Below, in pieces: positions 62,561 to 64,000 of a DNA stretch of 64,000 bases. The first letter of the stretch is position 1. Every line of letters starts with the position of its first letter. Under the pieces are notes generated by a model. The model was not told where the DNA came from, did not search any database, and saw nothing but the letters and a program-made list of their open reading frames with translations. The stretch is from Sclerurus mexicanus (Eukaryota > Chordata > Aves > Passeriformes > Furnariidae). The position numbers and the translations under genes are program-made. The stretch covers positions 2,765,939 through 2,829,938 of the forward strand of contig VWZF01002957.1 in the NCBI GenBank assembly GCA_013396755.1, read 5' to 3'.

Positions 62561-64000
62561 CATGCTCCAGGACTGCAAACAGAATGTCAGATGGAGGAGC
62601 GCTCAGCCTGTGAACCCTGGCAGAGTTGGAAGAGCACAAAAAACAAGGCTTAGGCAGTTCTGCCCTAGAAACTGCACTTGGGCATCTGAAAATTTAAGAG
62701 CTAGGATTGCAGAAGCCCGAAAGGAGAAGTGGTAACTAGACTGAGGTTGTGTGAAGGTTAATTTGCACTTAGGTGCCTATGAGATATCTAGACAATTAAG
62801 AACTCAAATCAGTTTGGGGTCCTGACCCTGTATGCCCACATACAGCCTGTGGTGCTTTGGCTATTGCTGGCTTTCCCTAAACAATGCATCACCATGCAAC
62901 AAATACTGTCAACACAGAACTATCACGTCTGCCAACACCAGCTCATTTTCTTCTGCTTCCCCCGCCACTGTCCATCTTCTCCTGTTCAAAGCAGATCCCC
63001 TCCTTATTTCTAAACATTTTCCATGTAGCTAATTAATTGAATTCCATGCATCCGTGGCATTTGTGGACACATTCCTGGGTCACTATTTCTTTCCTTTCTG
63101 GTGGCAGAGGTAAAAATGAAGCAGCCAGGTTTTTAGAAGGATGACAAAACCTGGAAACACCACAGAAGCTGCCACATTGCCCATGTAGCACAGGGCAGCT
63201 CAGCCCATGGGAGGCTGAGTGACAGGCAATCTTCTATTCATGGTGAGTGGGAAAGGGAAATAGATGTCTGAGACAAGGTTGGAACAGTAAAGCTAGAGAA
63301 ACCTGGTTGTAATTCCCCACTGCATCCAGAGCTCCCCATTATGTTTCATTTCAAAACCACATGTGCATTCACCCCATCTGAAAGACATACTTGGCAGGTT
63401 ATAATGATGGTCTCTAAATAATAAAAAGTACTTAACGTATAATACCAAAGGAGAGAAATGGCAGCCTAGTAAACTGTTCATAACATATTATTTCAGCTAT
63501 CCACACATAAACTGGTCAAAAATCACATGGAGACAAAGTTTAGAGAAGAAATTTCTTTACAATTTAAATGAACTGCCTCAAGCACGACCTAGTTCTGAGT
63601 ACTGAGAAGAAGGAGTGAATCTCAACCAAAAAAATTACTTCAGCTAAGATGAATTTGGATATTATTATTCTGAAACTATAAGGGCTACACAGATTAACAG
63701 TAAAACAGTCAACATTAGTAATCGATTTAATTATTTCAGTTCATGTTTAATTGCATCTCAGTTCTGAGTACTAAATCTAGAAGTGAAAGTTTGTTTTAGC
63801 AGTAACTAGAGTTGAACTTTAAATAGTAATTATACCAAATTTCCTTGAAGAATAGTTAAGGATACAATGCACTTCCTAATATATCTGTCATGAAAATTCA
63901 ACCCCATCTCAAACACAGCCATTAGAACATGAAAAGTAAATGGGTATATAAACACAGTAATAAATAGCAGGCAATTCTTTTAAAAGGGTTAGATGGAGGA

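Larger units (their letters stand above)
3375..64000 (-). other. GABBR2: GABBR2 gene, 3' portion (gene span within window)
   Basis: This is the 3' part of the GABA-B receptor subunit 2 gene. It holds six coding exons, five complete introns and the start of a sixth, and a 3' UTR. GABBR2 is the class C GPCR subunit that couples to Gi/o and pairs with GABBR1 at the plasma membrane of neurons. Identity rests on near-continuous agreement with the vertebrate protein across all six exons, consistent GT-AG boundaries and compatible phases (0,0,0,1,2). The visible coding sequence is 933 nt and matches human residues 632-941 by my recollection of that protein. Exons for the Venus-flytrap ectodomain and TM1-TM4 are not in the window, so the gene runs past the right edge. 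The left limit is an estimate from poly(A) signals. Confidence 0.95.
44652..64000 (-). other. GABBR2 intron, partial, running off the right edge
   Basis: At least 19.3 kb of intron. I searched by eye for the preceding exon (expected to encode a segment like [20 protein letters not shown]) and did not find it. The stretch contains a CR1 3' end, a CR1 relic, a probable MIR-type SINE relic and simple repeats. The block at 55.5-56.1 kb is somewhat richer in GC but has no recognisable product. Confidence 0.75.

Noticed and set aside
1..64000. CRISPR arrays, operons, phage or bacterial systems
   Set aside because: The window is vertebrate nuclear DNA with spliced exons and CR1 LINEs. The repeats seen are microsatellites and transposon relics, with no regularly spaced direct repeats.

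Overview
The window is vertebrate nuclear DNA, almost certainly avian. It is AT-rich, its coding sequence is split into short exons with GT-AG introns, and it carries many CR1 LINE fragments with the 3' end typical of birds. No prokaryotic feature is present. Nearly every open frame above 60 codons is chance; the real coding content is six short exons.

The one gene I recognise is GABBR2 (GABA-B receptor subunit 2), on the minus strand and truncated at the right edge. The six coding exons are, in transcription order, 44651-44541, 30367-30143, 23807-23625, 21637-21508, 12641-12524 and 5850-5685. They total 933 nt, or 310 codons plus a TAG stop. As I recall the 941-residue human protein, they match residues 632-941 with no net length change. 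They encode the end of extracellular loop 2, TM5, intracellular loop 3, TM6, TM7, the coiled coil that pairs with GABBR1, and the cytoplasmic tail to the terminal ...VMVSGL. All junction phases agree. Exons for the ectodomain and TM1-TM4 lie beyond base 64000. A 3' UTR of about 2.3 kb probably ends near two AATAAA signals at 3391-3424.

Layout: 1-3374 is downstream intergenic DNA with simple repeats. 3375-5684 is the probable 3' UTR. 5685-44651 holds exons and introns of 2.0-14.2 kb. 44652-64000 is intron with no further exon found. The introns hold CR1 fragments on both strands (near 8.2, 23.1, 25.3-26.3, 29.7, 40.9, 60.0 and 62.5 kb), an older CR1/L3-like RT relic (39.3-40.0 kb), probable MIR-type SINE relics (20.8 and 59.9 kb), a probable solo LTR with an imperfect 5-bp target duplication (33383-34319), and many microsatellites.

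The least explained parts are an isolated coding-like minus-strand frame at 24679-25068 directly beside a CR1 copy, a GC-richer block at about 31.78-32.90 kb, and an open-frame stretch after a splice-acceptor-like tract at 48.8-49.1 kb. I found no convincing undescribed system.
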